A stretch of 47,623 nucleotides of DNA, taken from Meridianimarinicoccus zhengii (GTDB lineage Bacteria > Pseudomonadota > Alphaproteobacteria > Rhodobacterales > Rhodobacteraceae). The notes under the pieces are model-generated. The model had not been told where the DNA came from and ran no database searches. It saw only the letters and a program-made list of their open reading frames with translations. Where the stretch lies: the NCBI RefSeq assembly GCF_003254465.1, contig NZ_QDFI01000031.1:1-47623 (forward strand), read 5' to 3'. The position numbers and the translations under genes were made by a program. Positions 25,523-34,537 of the stretch are shown one piece after another. The first letter of the stretch is position 1. Every line of letters begins with the position of its first letter.

Positions 25523-26746
25523 CTATTCGCCCTGATCGCGTTCGGCCACGAGCGACACGGACACGGTGACGTCATGGGCCACCGTCTCTTCGTCGGCGTA
25601 GCTGTTCGTGCCGATGCCATAGTCGCGCCGGTCGATGACGGTCTGCCCGGACATGCGCGCCGTATCGCCGTCGAGTGTCAGCTCGAACGGCAGCGACAGC
25701 GGCACGGTCGCACCTTTCAGGGTCAGCGTTCCTTCGGCGACATATGCGTTTTCGCCCTCGGCGGTCATGATCTGCGCGTCGAACGTTGCCGTGGGATGCG
25801 CCTCAGCGTCGAAGAATTCGGGCTTGAGCGCCTCGCTCGTCACCGAGCCGAGCGTGACGCTGGGAATGGAGATCTGCACGGTCACGGTGCCCATGTCCGG
25901 CCCGGGCGCGTCGGGGTCGAATTCTATCGCGGCGGTCCAGTCGTCGAACTGTCCCTCGACGGGCGACCCGAACTGCGTCGCCGTGATGGCCAGCGTGCCC
26001 TCCTGGACGACCCAGCCCGATGGCTGCGCCTGAAGCTGCGGAACCGCGGGCGCGTCGGTCTGCCCGGCCAGCCCCAATGCCGATCCGCCGGCCATCAGCA
26101 CCGCCCAGATGGCGACCGCTGCCGCCACGGGGCCGCGCGGATGCGCCGCTGCGCCATCGCCCGCCGCGACATGCCCCGGCAGCATCCGCCGCAGCGTGTC
26201 GTCCCGGTCGATCAGGTGATGTTTCAACGCGCCCGCGATGTGCAGGATAAGCGACGCGATGAGCACCTTGGTGAACAGCCAGTGCCACGCCGCGAAGAAA
26301 TGTGCCACGCCGTCGTTGACCGGAATAAGCGGTAGCGTCTGCCCGAACGGCCACAGGATCGGCGCGAAGCCCTGCGTGGCGGCATGGTGCAGCCAGCCGG
26401 ACAGGGGCACGATCACCAGCGACGCGTAAAGCATCCAGTGCACGGTTTCCGCAGCCCAGCTTTCCAGCCGCCGGTCGGGATGCAGCAGCGCCGGTTTCGG
26501 TTGTGACGCGGCCCACAGGATGCGCAGCACCGCGACGGTGAAGGCCGCGATCCCCACGGTTTTGTGCAGCGAGAACAGCCAGCCTTTCGTCGCCAGTTGC
26601 GCCGATGTGTCATAAGGCAGGTTGTTGGCCACGACCCCCAGCGGGATCGCGGTCAGGATCAGAAGGGCGGTCAGCCAATGCAGGGTCTTGGCGACGCTGC
26701 CATAGCTGCGGGGCGAATTGCCCAGTGTCGGTTCGGCAAGGGACAT
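25523..26746 (-). CDS. cytochrome b561-YceI fusion protein
   Basis: A 407-residue fusion. Residues about 15-185 are a di-heme cytochrome b561 domain with membrane helices and candidate heme His residues (H23 in TLHWLT, H61 in FSLHKTVG, H103 in TVHWML, H155 in AAWHWL, H169 in LILHIAG). A further hydrophobic helix at about 207-227 leads into a periplasmic YceI domain (about 243-407) with GTLAITATQFGSPVEGQFDD, FFDAEAHPTATFDA and VIDRRDYGIGTNSY. The likely role is electron transfer coupled to a lipid- or quinone-binding lipocalin, by inference. ATG 26746 gives MSLAEPTLG; longer readings run into non-coding sequence. It converges with the VPLPA gene. The lone YceI gene at 22.9 kb is its paralogue. 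Confidence 0.9.
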   Translation of the reverse strand: MSLAEPTLGNSPRSYGSVAKTLHWLTALLILTAIPLGVVANNLPYDTSAQLATKGWLFSLHKTVGIAAFTVAVLRILWAASQPKPALLHPDRRLESWAAETVHWMLYASLVIVPLSGWLHHAATQGFAPILWPFGQTLPLIPVNDGVAHFFAAWHWLFTKVLIASLILHIAGALKHHLIDRDDTLRRMLPGHVAAGDGAAAHPRGPVAAAVAIWAVLMAGGSALGLAGQTDAPAVPQLQAQPSGWVVQEGTLAITATQFGSPVEGQFDDWTAAIEFDPDAPGPDMGTVTVQISIPSVTLGSVTSEALKPEFFDAEAHPTATFDAQIMTAEGENAYVAEGTLTLKGATVPLSLPFELTLDGDTARMSGQTVIDRRDYGIGTNSYADEETVAHDVTVSVSLVAERDQGE

Positions 26747-26982
26747 GGATGTCTCCGTTCGCTGCGTTCGGGCAAAGAGGTAATGCAAGTGCCGTGCGCC
26801 GCAAATGGCCCGCATGCGCACAGTCCGCGTGCGGCTTCGCCACCCGGGCGAAGCGGTGCCAAATGGGGCGCAGGCCGGGCCGCGGGGCCATGCTTGCTGC
26901 AATTGCGTGCGCGCGCGGGCTGGGCTAGACCCGTCCAACATCGGACAAGGACACGCCCGCCGGGCGAATATGAGGAGCGAGT

Positions 26983-27924
26983 ATGACACGCGCATATGTT
27001 TTCCCCGGACAGGGCGCGCAGACGATCGGCATGGGCCAGGCGCTGGCGGATGCCTATCCCGCTGCCCGCGCGGTGTTCGACGAGGTGGATGCGGCGCTGG
27101 GTGAAAACCTGTCGGCACTGGTCTGGGACGGCGATGCCGACACGCTCACGCTGACCGCCAATGCCCAGCCCGCGCTGATGGCGTGTTCTTTGGCCGCCGT
27201 GCGCGCGCTGGACGCCGAAGGCATCCGCATCGCCGATGGCGCCTTTGTCGCGGGCCATTCCTTGGGCGAGTATTCGGCCCTCGCAGCAGCAGGAGCGATC
27301 AGTGTCGGCGATGCCGCGCGGCTCCTGCGGTTGCGCGGTCAGGCGATGCAGACCGCCGTGCCGGTGGGCGAGGGCGCGATGGCCGCGATCCTCGGGCTGG
27401 ACCTGGCCGCCGTGACCGCGCTCGCGGCGGATGCGGCGCAGGGCGAGGTCTGCGAAGCGGCCAATGACAACGACCCCGCGCAGGTGGTCGTTTCCGGCCA
27501 CACGGCCGCGGTGGAACGTGCCGCGGCACTGGCGAAGGAAAGGGGCGCCAAGCGCGCGCTGATGCTGCCCGTTTCCGCCCCGTTCCATTGCGCGCTGATG
27601 CAGCCTGCCGCCGATGCGATGGCGGCGGCGCTGGCCGATGTCACGATCCACGCTCCGGCTGTCCCGCTGGTGGCCAATGTCACCGCCAGCGCCGTGCAGG
27701 ACCCGGACACGATCCGCGACCTGCTGGTGCGGCAGGTGACCGGCGCGGTGCGCTGGCGCGAAAGCGTGCAGGTCATGGCCGCGCAGGGGGTCACCGAGAT
27801 CTGGGAACTGGGCGCGGGCAAGGCGCTGTCGGGCATGATCCGGCGCATCGCGCGCGACGTGGCCACGGCCAATGTCGCCACGCCCGAAGATATCGCCGCG
27901 CTCAGGGCGGCGGCAGAGGAGTAA
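26983..27924 (+). CDS. fabD: malonyl-CoA:ACP transacylase
   Basis: FabD, 313 residues, moves the malonyl group from CoA to acyl carrier protein for fatty acid synthesis. The active-site GHSLG is at 91-95 (Ser93), with VFPGQGAQTIGMG at the N-terminus and a catalytic His in VSAPFHCALM. GAGGAG precedes the ATG. fabG follows after 6 bp, so the two are co-transcribed, with acpP further downstream. Cytoplasmic. Confidence 0.97.
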   Translation: MTRAYVFPGQGAQTIGMGQALADAYPAARAVFDEVDAALGENLSALVWDGDADTLTLTANAQPALMACSLAAVRALDAEGIRIADGAFVAGHSLGEYSALAAAGAISVGDAARLLRLRGQAMQTAVPVGEGAMAAILGLDLAAVTALAADAAQGEVCEAANDNDPAQVVVSGHTAAVERAAALAKERGAKRALMLPVSAPFHCALMQPAADAMAAALADVTIHAPAVPLVANVTASAVQDPDTIRDLLVRQVTGAVRWRESVQVMAAQGVTEIWELGAGKALSGMIRRIARDVATANVATPEDIAALRAAAEE

Positions 27925-27930
27925 ACACGC

Positions 27931-28668
27931 ATGTTCGATCTGACGGGAAAGACGGCGCTGGTCACCGGGGCCTCGGGCGGGATCGGCGCGGCCATTGCCA
28001 CGGCGCTGCACGAAGCCGGGGCGACGGTGGGGCTGAGCGGTACGCGCACCGCGCCGCTCGAAGACCTCGCGGCACGGTTGGGCGATCGTGCCCATGTGCT
28101 GCCCTGCAACCTGTCCGATGGCGACGCGGTGGCGGCTCTGCCCAAGGATGCCGCAGGGGCCATGGGCGGCGTCGATATCCTTGTGAACAATGCGGGCATC
28201 ACCCGCGACAACCTGTTCATGCGCATGTCCGACGACGAATGGGCCAGCGTCATCGACGTGAACCTGACCGCCGCCATGAAGCTGTCGCGCGGCGTGCTGC
28301 GCGGCATGATGAAGGCGCGCTGGGGCCGGATCGTGAACATCACTTCGGTCGTGGGGGCCACGGGCAATCCCGGGCAGGGCAATTATGCCGCCGCCAAGGC
28401 AGGACTGGTGGGCATGTCCAAATCGCTCGCCTATGAGGTCGCCAGCCGGGGCATCACCGTGAACGCCGTGGCGCCGGGCTTCGTGGCGACGGCGATGACC
28501 GACAAGCTGACGGATGACCAGAAAGCCGCGATCCTCGGCAACGTGCCCGCGGGGCGGATGGGCGATCCGGCCGAAATCGCCGCCGCCGTGCTGTATCTTT
28601 CAAGCCCCGAGGCAGGGTACACGACCGGCACGGTGCTGCACGTCAACGGCGGTCTGGCGATGATCTGA
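27931..28668 (+). CDS. fabG: 3-oxoacyl-ACP reductase
   Basis: FabG, 245 residues, NADPH-dependent reduction of 3-oxoacyl-ACP. It is a short-chain dehydrogenase with cofactor motif TGASGGIG (12-19), NNAG (86-89), and the catalytic Ser139, Tyr152 and Lys156 (NYAAAK). It sits in the fabD-fabG-acpP order, 6 bp behind fabD. The C-terminal GGLAMI is the usual FabG end. Length normal. Confidence 0.97.
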   Translation: MFDLTGKTALVTGASGGIGAAIATALHEAGATVGLSGTRTAPLEDLAARLGDRAHVLPCNLSDGDAVAALPKDAAGAMGGVDILVNNAGITRDNLFMRMSDDEWASVIDVNLTAAMKLSRGVLRGMMKARWGRIVNITSVVGATGNPGQGNYAAAKAGLVGMSKSLAYEVASRGITVNAVAPGFVATAMTDKLTDDQKAAILGNVPAGRMGDPAEIAAAVLYLSSPEAGYTTGTVLHVNGGLAMI

Positions 28669-28708
28669 CAGGCCTGCGGGACGGGTTTCCACCCCTTGGC
28701 GAAAGCGT

Positions 28709-28736
28709 TTGCCTTCACAGGACCATATGCTATAGG
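28709..28736 (+). promoter_or_regulatory. candidate acpP promoter
   Basis: TTGCCT (28709-28714) and TATAGG (28731-28736) with a 16-base spacer lie between fabG and acpP. Transcription from here would give acpP its own message with a leader of about 120 nt, beyond what is read through from fabDG. acpP is usually needed in much higher amount than fabD or fabG. Confidence 0.5.
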
Positions 28737-28864
28737 CCACCGAGATTGCCCGGGGGCAGGGCTGGACCCCGCTGAGAGGCAGGTTTCACAGGCTTTCAGC
28801 CGCAACGGGCCGCAAGGCCATCACCAAAGCGGGCAAGACCCCGAAGACTGAATGAGGAAATGAC

Positions 28865-29098
28865 ATGAGCGACATCGCAGATCGCGTGAAGAAGATCGTT
28901 GTCGAACATCTGGGCGTCGAAGAAGGCAAGATCACCGAAAGCGCGTCCTTCATCGACGATCTGGGCGCTGACAGCCTCGACACGGTCGAGCTGGTGATGG
29001 CCTTCGAAGAAGAGTTCGGCATCGAGATTCCCGACGATGCGGCCGAGACGATCCAGACCTTCGGCGACGCGGTCAAGTTCATCACCGACGCGGCCTGA
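28865..29098 (+). CDS. acpP: acyl carrier protein
   Basis: ACP of fatty acid synthesis, 77 residues. The 4'-phosphopantetheine attachment Ser37 lies in [11 protein letters not shown]. The protein is acidic with a four-helix layout, as expected. GAGGAAA lies just before the ATG. A strong Rho-independent terminator follows at 29128-29160. Confidence 0.98.
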   Translation: MSDIADRVKKIVVEHLGVEEGKITESASFIDDLGADSLDTVELVMAFEEEFGIEIPDDAAETIQTFGDAVKFITDAA

Positions 29099-29127
29099 TC
29101 CGCGCCAAGGTGCACCAGCAGAATTCG

Positions 29128-29160
29128 AACGGCGTCCCAGGCGGACGCCGTTTTCGTTTT
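29128..29160 (+). terminator. Rho-independent terminator after acpP
   Basis: AACGGCGTCC pairs with GGACGCCGTT over 10 bp around a CAGGC loop, followed by TTTTCGTTTT. A textbook terminator 30 bp behind the acpP stop. Confidence 0.85.
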
Positions 29161-29229
29161 CGGTGCCGCTGCTTGGCCCCGCGCGGCCGTGGCGATAAGG
29201 TCGCCGTGACATTACAGCGGAGACAGACC

Positions 29230-29832
29230 ATGCAGCCGATTGCCACGATTGCCGATCTCGATGCCATCTATGGCGATCCCGTCCCGGCGGCGCTGGCAAA
29301 GGTCGTGGACCGGATCACCCCGATCTATCGGGCCTGGATCGGCGCGGCGCGGTTTGTCGTGCTCGGGACGGTCGGGCCGGACGGCACCGATACCAGCCCG
29401 CGCGGCGATGACGGCGCGGTCGTGCAGGTGGCCGACGACCGCACGCTGCTACTGCCGGACTGGATGGGCAACAATCGCATCGACAGCCTGCGAAACATCG
29501 TCGCCGACGGGCGGGTGAGCCTGATGTTCATGGTCCCCGGCAGCCCGAACGTGGTGCGGGTGAACGGCACGGCAATCGTCACCGCCGATGCCGCGGCCCG
29601 CGCGCGGTTTGACCGCGATGGCAAACAGCCCCGCACCGTGATCGCGATAACGGTGGCCGAGGCGTATTTCCAGTGCGCCAAGGCCGTGATGCGGTCAGGG
29701 CTGTGGCGTTCGGGCGACGAAAGTGCCGCCGTCCCCAGTGCGGGCGATTTTCTGGCCGAAGTGCGCGCAATCGCGGATGCCGGCGCATATGATGCGGCCT
29801 ATTCCGAACAAGCCGTGCCGCGCATGTGGTAG
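29230..29832 (+). CDS. pyridoxamine 5'-phosphate oxidase-related FMN-binding protein
   Basis: A 200-residue split-barrel flavin-binding protein of the broad PNPOx-like superfamily. Visible stretches are FVVLGTVGPDGTDTSPRGDD, LLLPDWMGNNRIDSLRNIV (the pattern of the MSMEG_1061-type subgroup) and VSLMFMVPGSPNVVRVNGTA. Likely binds FMN or F420-like cofactors; real pyridoxine activity is not implied. GGAGACAGACC precedes ATG 29230; the 40-residue extension of a longer reading runs over the acpP terminator and is rejected. It converges with dcd (9 bp between stops). Confidence 0.85.
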   Translation: MQPIATIADLDAIYGDPVPAALAKVVDRITPIYRAWIGAARFVVLGTVGPDGTDTSPRGDDGAVVQVADDRTLLLPDWMGNNRIDSLRNIVADGRVSLMFMVPGSPNVVRVNGTAIVTADAAARARFDRDGKQPRTVIAITVAEAYFQCAKAVMRSGLWRSGDESAAVPSAGDFLAEVRAIADAGAYDAAYSEQAVPRMW

Positions 29833-29841
29833 ACGCCCGGC

Positions 29842-30948
29842 TCAGTCCGCCCGGAAATGCTTGGACAGCTTGAGCCCCTGACCCTGGTAGTTCGATGCGA
29901 AATCTGCGCCGTACAGCCGGTCTGGCCGCGCGGCCATGCGTTCATAGACCAGCCGCCCCACCCGTTGCCCGTGGTCGAGCACGAAGGGCGCTTCGTGGCA
30001 GCGCACTTCAAGAACGCCGCGCGCGCCCGTGCCACCGGCCGCGGCATGGCCGAAGCCCGGATCGAAGAAACCAGCGTAGTGCACCCGGAATTCGCCTGCC
30101 AGGGCCATGTAGGGGGCCATCTCGGCGGCATAGTCGGGGGGGATGTGGACCGCCTCGCGGCTGACAAGGATGTAGAACGCGCCGGGGTCGAGGATGACGC
30201 CGCCGCCATCGCTGGTGATAGGGTCCCAGAAATCCCGCACCGCATAGGCGCCGATCCGGTCCAGGTCGATCACGCCGGCATGCGGACGCGCGCGGTAGCC
30301 CACGATCCCGTCGCCCCGCGGGTGCAGGTCCACCGAGAAGCCGAGCCCCCCGTCGATATGGGCCGGTCCGTCCACCAGCCCGGTCGCGTCGTGCAGGGCG
30401 GCCAGGGCCGCATCGTCCAGCGTGGTATCGCCCGCCCGGAAGCGCACCTGGTTCAGCCGCATCCCCTGCCGCACCAGCACCGAGAAGCTGCGCGGGCAGA
30501 TCTCCGCCCAGAGCGGGCCGCGATAGCCCGGCGGGATACGGTCGAACTCGGTGCCGTGGTCGGTGATGAGGCGCGTGAGCAGATCGAGCCGCCCGGTGGA
30601 GCTTTTGGCATTGGCGACGGCCTCCAGCCCGGCGGGCAGATCCAACCGTTCCAACAGCGGCACGAGATAGACACAGCCCTTTTCCAGAACTGCCCCGTCG
30701 GTCAGATCTATCCGGTGCATGGCGAAGTCCTGCAACCGGGCATCCACGGTCTTGTCGCGGCCCGGCAGGAAAGACGCGCGCACGCGCCATGCCACGCCGC
30801 CGAGCCGCAGATCGAGCGAGGCGGGCTGCAACTGCACCGCGTCCACTGGCGGGTCCGCCGCGATCGCGCCCGCGTCGATCAGTCCTGCGATCGTCTGGCG
30901 CGGCAGAACGCCGGGGGCATCGGGCAGGTGGTTCGGGACGTCAGTCAT
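29842..30948 (-). CDS. dcd: 2'-deoxycytidine 5'-triphosphate deaminase, long alphaproteobacterial form
   Basis: A 368-residue protein, about twice the length of classical Dcd (about 190). It belongs to the long form with two tandem dUTPase-like domains. It deaminates dCTP to dUTP for dTMP synthesis. Recognisable stretches are LQPASLDLRLGG in the N-terminal half, NAKSSTGRLDLLTRLITDHG and GYRGPLWAEICPRSF in the middle, and GAFYILVSREAVHIPPDYAA and GFFDPGFGHA in the C-terminal half. ATG 30948 follows the pattern of relatives (MTDVPNHLPDAPGVLPRQTI). Whether both halves are catalytic I cannot say. The tRNA-Pro gene lies behind its start. Confidence 0.92.
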   Translation of the reverse strand: MTDVPNHLPDAPGVLPRQTIAGLIDAGAIAADPPVDAVQLQPASLDLRLGGVAWRVRASFLPGRDKTVDARLQDFAMHRIDLTDGAVLEKGCVYLVPLLERLDLPAGLEAVANAKSSTGRLDLLTRLITDHGTEFDRIPPGYRGPLWAEICPRSFSVLVRQGMRLNQVRFRAGDTTLDDAALAALHDATGLVDGPAHIDGGLGFSVDLHPRGDGIVGYRARPHAGVIDLDRIGAYAVRDFWDPITSDGGGVILDPGAFYILVSREAVHIPPDYAAEMAPYMALAGEFRVHYAGFFDPGFGHAAAGGTGARGVLEVRCHEAPFVLDHGQRVGRLVYERMAARPDRLYGADFASNYQGQGLKLSKHFRAD

Positions 30949-31092
30949 GCAAGATCCGCTCGGTCGGCAGGGTTTATCGCTTGTCGCCGAGCATGACGGC
31001 GCGTGCAAGCCGGGGAAACGCAATCACGACCCTGCGGCGGCGCTGCCAGGGCGCGAGGAGGCCACTGCCAAAACGATAAGTTTTGCGAAAAA

Positions 31093-31169
31093 TGGTCGGG
31101 CTAGCGAGATTCGAACTCACGACCTTCCGTCCCCCAGACGGACGCGCTACCAAGCTGCGCTATAGCCCG
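31093..31169 (-). tRNA. tRNA-Pro (GGG anticodon)
   Basis: A 77-nt tRNA with encoded CCA. The 7 bp acceptor is CGGGCTA paired with TAGCCCG, with A as the discriminator base. The D stem is GCGC/GCGC. The anticodon stem TCCGT/ACGGA encloses loop CTGGGGG, so U33 is followed by GGG, reading CCC codons. The T arm GTGAG-TTCGAAT-CTCGC is normal apart from one G-U pair. A weak CAAAAC/GTTTTG hairpin follows at 31069-31085. Confidence 0.95.
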
Positions 31170-31258
31170 ACACGTGCGTCTGTTACTCAGCTTTGCGGAC
31201 CGGGGCAAGGGCGCGCGGCGCAAAAAGTGACGTGCCGGTGACACGGCCAGTGGGCAGG

Positions 31259-32014
31259 TCAGCGCGGCGCGCACTGCCAGCCGTCGAGCCGCCGATACAA
31301 ACCGATCAGCGTGTCACGATGACTGGCCGCGATGTCGTCGGGGTGCAGCGCCCGCAGACGGGCAGGCAGGGATAGCGGCGGACTGTGCAACGCGGCGTCA
31401 TCTTCGGGATCGTCGGGCAGGGGTGGCAAGGTGCCAACGCGCGGACCGGCGGGCGACGGGTCGGGCATCGGTTGCGCGGCAGCGGGTGCGGCATCCTCTG
31501 CAACGTTCCCGGGCACGGCATCGGCGGGTGGCGGGGATGGCGCGCGCGCCTGTGCGAACGTGCCGCTTTGGGCTTCGGCTGGCGCGGCATCCTCGCTGTC
31601 GTCGAAGAAGAAACCGATGGGCGGTGTCTCGTCATCGGCCAGCGCCTTCTGCCGCGCCACCTCCATTCCGGCGACGGTGAGGGCGTCCGCGTCGGCGGGT
31701 GCATGGGGCACGTCGTCTTCGGCGCCGACAGGGGCCGGTGTCAGCGGCGGCGAAAAGGCGGCCACCGCATCGGTGCCATCGGCCTTGATGCGATCCTGCA
31801 CCGACTTGATCGTGTGACCCTCGGTGTGCAGCAGGTGCTTGATCCCGCCCAGCAGCATCATGTCCTGCGGCCGGTAATACCGGCGCCCGCCCGCCCGCTG
31901 CACGGGCTTGAGATCAGGAAAGCGGCTCTCCCAGAAACGCAGGACGTGGGCCGGCGTTTCCAGCCACGCCGCCACTTCGCTGATCGTGCGGAAGGCGTCC
32001 GGGGATTTCTTCAT
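31259..32014 (-). CDS. MerR family transcriptional regulator
   Basis: A 251-residue regulator. The N-terminal MerR helix-turn-helix (about 7-75) reads [40 protein letters not shown], with [22 protein letters not shown] after it. The rest is a Pro/Ala/Asp-rich low-complexity linker and a short conserved end ([20 protein letters not shown]). No Cys cluster, so it is not a metal sensor of the classic type. It lies 16 bp downstream of ihfA and is probably co-transcribed; this pairing recurs in Rhodobacterales. Target unknown. Confidence 0.85.
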   Translation of the reverse strand: MKKSPDAFRTISEVAAWLETPAHVLRFWESRFPDLKPVQRAGGRRYYRPQDMMLLGGIKHLLHTEGHTIKSVQDRIKADGTDAVAAFSPPLTPAPVGAEDDVPHAPADADALTVAGMEVARQKALADDETPPIGFFFDDSEDAAPAEAQSGTFAQARAPSPPPADAVPGNVAEDAAPAAAQPMPDPSPAGPRVGTLPPLPDDPEDDAALHSPPLSLPARLRALHPDDIAASHRDTLIGLYRRLDGWQCAPR

Positions 32015-32030
32015 GGCCGGGCCATGCGCC

Positions 32031-32333
32031 TCAGCGCTTGTTGCCCTGGGCCACGCGCTCTTTCATGAGGTGCGAGGGGCGGAAGGTCAGCACGCGCCGC
32101 GGCAGGATCGGCACCTCTTCGCCGGTCTTCGGATTGCGCCCCACGCGCGCGGCCTTGTCCCGCACGTTGAAGGTCCCGAATGACGAGATCTTGACCGACT
32201 CGCCCGATGCCAGTGAATCGCTGATATGGGCCAGCACGCTTTCGACCAGTTGTGCGGATTCGTTGCGCGACAGACCCACTTCGCGGAACACGGCCTCGCT
32301 CAGGTCCATCCGGGTCAAGGTCTTGCCACTCAT
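32031..32333 (-). CDS. ihfA: integration host factor subunit alpha
   Basis: IHF-alpha, 100 residues, a DNA-bending protein that pairs with IHF-beta. The HU/IHF signature [20 protein letters not shown] and the beta-arm Pro-containing stretch [15 protein letters not shown] are clear. ATG 32333 gives [16 protein letters not shown], and GGGAGAAA lies upstream. A strong promoter of its own at 32360-32389 separates it from fabH. The MerR gene follows. Confidence 0.96.
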   Translation of the reverse strand: MSGKTLTRMDLSEAVFREVGLSRNESAQLVESVLAHISDSLASGESVKISSFGTFNVRDKAARVGRNPKTGEEVPILPRRVLTFRPSHLMKERVAQGNKR

Positions 32334-32359
32334 TGTCTTTTTCTCCCTGTGTTGGGGCG

Positions 32360-32389
32360 ACGATAGAGACAACTGGAAAAACCTGTCAA
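32360..32389 (-). promoter_or_regulatory. ihfA promoter
   Basis: On the minus strand TTGACA (32389-32384), an 18-base spacer and TATCGT (32365-32360) stand upstream of ihfA, giving a leader of about 20 nt. The -35 is a perfect consensus. The site lies in the 95 bp between fabH and ihfA, so ihfA can be expressed independently of plsX-fabH. Confidence 0.7.
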
Positions 32390-32428
32390 CGCCGGGATTC
32401 GTAACGTGCTGATTTCACGCGGGCAACG

Positions 32429-33400
32429 TCACCAGCGCAACACAACCGAGCCCCATGCGAGCCCACCGCCAATTGCTTCGGCAACCAGAAGCTGACCCGG
32501 CCGGATCTGGCCACGCGCCTTGCCGACCGACAGCGCCAGCGGAATCGACGCCGCAGAGGTATTGCCGTGATCCTGCACGGTGACAATCACCCGGTCCATG
32601 TCGAGCCCCATCTTCTGGGCCGTGGCCTTGATGATCCGCAGATTGGCCTGGTGCGGAACGATCCAGTCCACATCCGCCGGGGTCAGCCCCGCCTTGCGCA
32701 GCGCGCGATGGGCCGTCAGCGCGAGCTTTTCGACCGCGTGGCGGAACACTTCCTTGCCCTGCATCCGCAGGTGTCCGGTGGTCTGGCTCGCCACGCCGCC
32801 ATCCACGTACAGGATATCGCGGTACCGTCCGTCGGAATTGAGATCGCTGGACAGGATGCCACGATCCGCGGTCGTGCCCTTTCCCTCCGCGCGTTCGAGC
32901 ACGAGCGCGCCGGCACCGTCGCCGAACAGCACGCAGGTGCCCCGGTCCGTCCAGTCGAGGATGCGCGAGAACGTTTCCGCGCCGATCACGAGCACGCGGT
33001 CCGCCTGTCCCGACAGGATCATCCCGTTGGCATTGGCCAGCGCGAAGACGAAACCCGCGCAGACCGCCTGCACGTCGAAGGCGAAGCCGCGTGTCATGCC
33101 AAGCGCGTCCTGCACCATCGTGGCGACGGCGGGGAATGTCAGGTCGGCAGTCGACGTGGCGACGATCACGGCATCGATGTCGTTCGGCTCAAGGCCTGCA
33201 TCCGCAAGCGCGGCGCGCGCTGCGCGTGTCGCCAGGTCGGACGTGCCTTGGCCTTCGGCCGCGAAATGGCGCCGTTCGATACCGGACCGGGTGCGAATCC
33301 ACTCGTCCGTGGTGTCCAGCGTCTTCGTGAATTCCGCATTTTCGACCACACGCTCGGGCAGGTAGTGCCCGACCCCTCGAATCACGGCGCGTGTGGTCAT
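32429..33400 (-). CDS. fabH: 3-oxoacyl-ACP synthase III
   Basis: FabH, 323 residues, starts fatty acid chains by condensing acetyl-CoA with malonyl-ACP. The catalytic triad is Cys114 (FDVQAVCAGFVFAL), His250 (WIVPHQANLRI) and Asn280 (DHGNTSAASIPLAL). Its ATG overlaps the plsX stop in ATGA (33397-33400), so translation is coupled to plsX. The order rpmF-plsX-fabH is widely conserved. Confidence 0.97.
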   Translation of the reverse strand: MTTRAVIRGVGHYLPERVVENAEFTKTLDTTDEWIRTRSGIERRHFAAEGQGTSDLATRAARAALADAGLEPNDIDAVIVATSTADLTFPAVATMVQDALGMTRGFAFDVQAVCAGFVFALANANGMILSGQADRVLVIGAETFSRILDWTDRGTCVLFGDGAGALVLERAEGKGTTADRGILSSDLNSDGRYRDILYVDGGVASQTTGHLRMQGKEVFRHAVEKLALTAHRALRKAGLTPADVDWIVPHQANLRIIKATAQKMGLDMDRVIVTVQDHGNTSAASIPLALSVGKARGQIRPGQLLVAEAIGGGLAWGSVVLRW

Positions 33401-34515
33401 GTGCTGGTACCGTAAGCCTTCCCGGTGTCTGTCGGCGCACCTTGGACCGCGGGGGAGAGGGATGCAACCCGCGCCGCTAGCCGCTCCGGCAGATCGGCAT
33501 GCCCCAGTTCGAAGGCAAGTTTCAGTGCGGCCGACACGCCCGTGGCGTCCGCCGATCCGTGCGACTTGATGACCGAACCGTTCAACCCGAGGAACACGCC
33601 GCCATTCACCCGGCGCGGGTCGATCCGCTTGCGCAGACGTTGCAGCGAGGTCAGCGCGAGAAGCGCCGCGAAGCGCGACAGGGGCGAATAGTTGAACGCC
33701 TCCTGAAGCAACTCGCGGATCAGCTTGGCGGTGCCTTCGCCGGTCTTGAGCGCGACGTTGCCCGTAAATCCGTCGGTGACGATCACGTCCACCTTGTCGG
33801 ACGGCAGGTCGCCGCCTTCGATATAGCCCACGAAGTCGAAAGGTGCCGTCTTCGCGGCTTCCGTGATCAGGTCATGGGCGAGTTTCAGTTCGGCGCGGCC
33901 CTTGTGTTCCTCGGTCCCGACATTGAGCAGCCCGATCCGCGGGCGATCGAGCATCAGGCCGACGCGGGCATAAGAACTGCCCATCAGCGCGTATTGCAGC
34001 AGGTCTTCGGCATCGGCCCGGATATCGGCGCCCGCGTCCAGCATGATGTTGAAACCGCCGGGATTGCGCGATGGCCAGAGACACGCGATGGCCGGCCGGT
34101 TCACGCCTGGCAGCTTGCGGAGGCGCACCATCGACATCGCCATGAGCGCGCCCGTGTTGCCGCAGGACACGCAGACCTGCGCGTCGCCCGCGCGCACGGC
34201 TTCGATCGCTTGCCACATGGACGTGCCCTTGCCGTGCCGCATGGCATGGCTGGGCTTTTCGGTCATGGTCACGACACCGTCGGCATGGCGCACCTCGCAG
34301 CGCGCGGCAAGGCCGCGGCGCCGTTCGATCAGCTTTTCAAGCTGCTCGGCATCGCCATGGACGATGAACCGCATGTCCGGGTTCTTGGTCGCGGATTTCG
34401 CGATGCCCGCCACGACCGGGGCGGGGCCGTTGTCCCCGCCCATCGCGTCCACGGAGACAGTGACAATCCGCGGCGCTGCGTGCGCTGCACCCTTGTCTGA
34501 CCGCGGAGGCTTCAT
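33397..34515 (-). CDS. plsX: phosphate acyltransferase PlsX
   Basis: PlsX, 372 residues, makes acyl-phosphate from acyl-ACP, the acyl donor for glycerol-3-phosphate acylation by PlsY. Diagnostic stretches are VSVDAMGGDNGPAPVV near the start, VSCGNTGALMAMSMVRL, and NVGTEEHKG. ATG 34515 begins MKPPRSDKG; an upstream 23-residue extension overlaps rpmF and is rejected. It lies 22 bp behind rpmF and overlaps fabH by 4 bases. Confidence 0.96.
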   Translation of the reverse strand: MKPPRSDKGAAHAAPRIVTVSVDAMGGDNGPAPVVAGIAKSATKNPDMRFIVHGDAEQLEKLIERRRGLAARCEVRHADGVVTMTEKPSHAMRHGKGTSMWQAIEAVRAGDAQVCVSCGNTGALMAMSMVRLRKLPGVNRPAIACLWPSRNPGGFNIMLDAGADIRADAEDLLQYALMGSSYARVGLMLDRPRIGLLNVGTEEHKGRAELKLAHDLITEAAKTAPFDFVGYIEGGDLPSDKVDVIVTDGFTGNVALKTGEGTAKLIRELLQEAFNYSPLSRFAALLALTSLQRLRKRIDPRRVNGGVFLGLNGSVIKSHGSADATGVSAALKLAFELGHADLPERLAARVASLSPAVQGAPTDTGKAYGTST

Positions 34516-34537
34516 GCTGTCGATGGGCGGCCTCGTC

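Noticed and set aside
28741-28800. CTGAGAGG-like stretch in the acpP leader resembling part of a TPP riboswitch
   Set aside because: The second conserved TPP half (GAACCTGAT-like) is missing downstream and acpP is not a thiamine gene.
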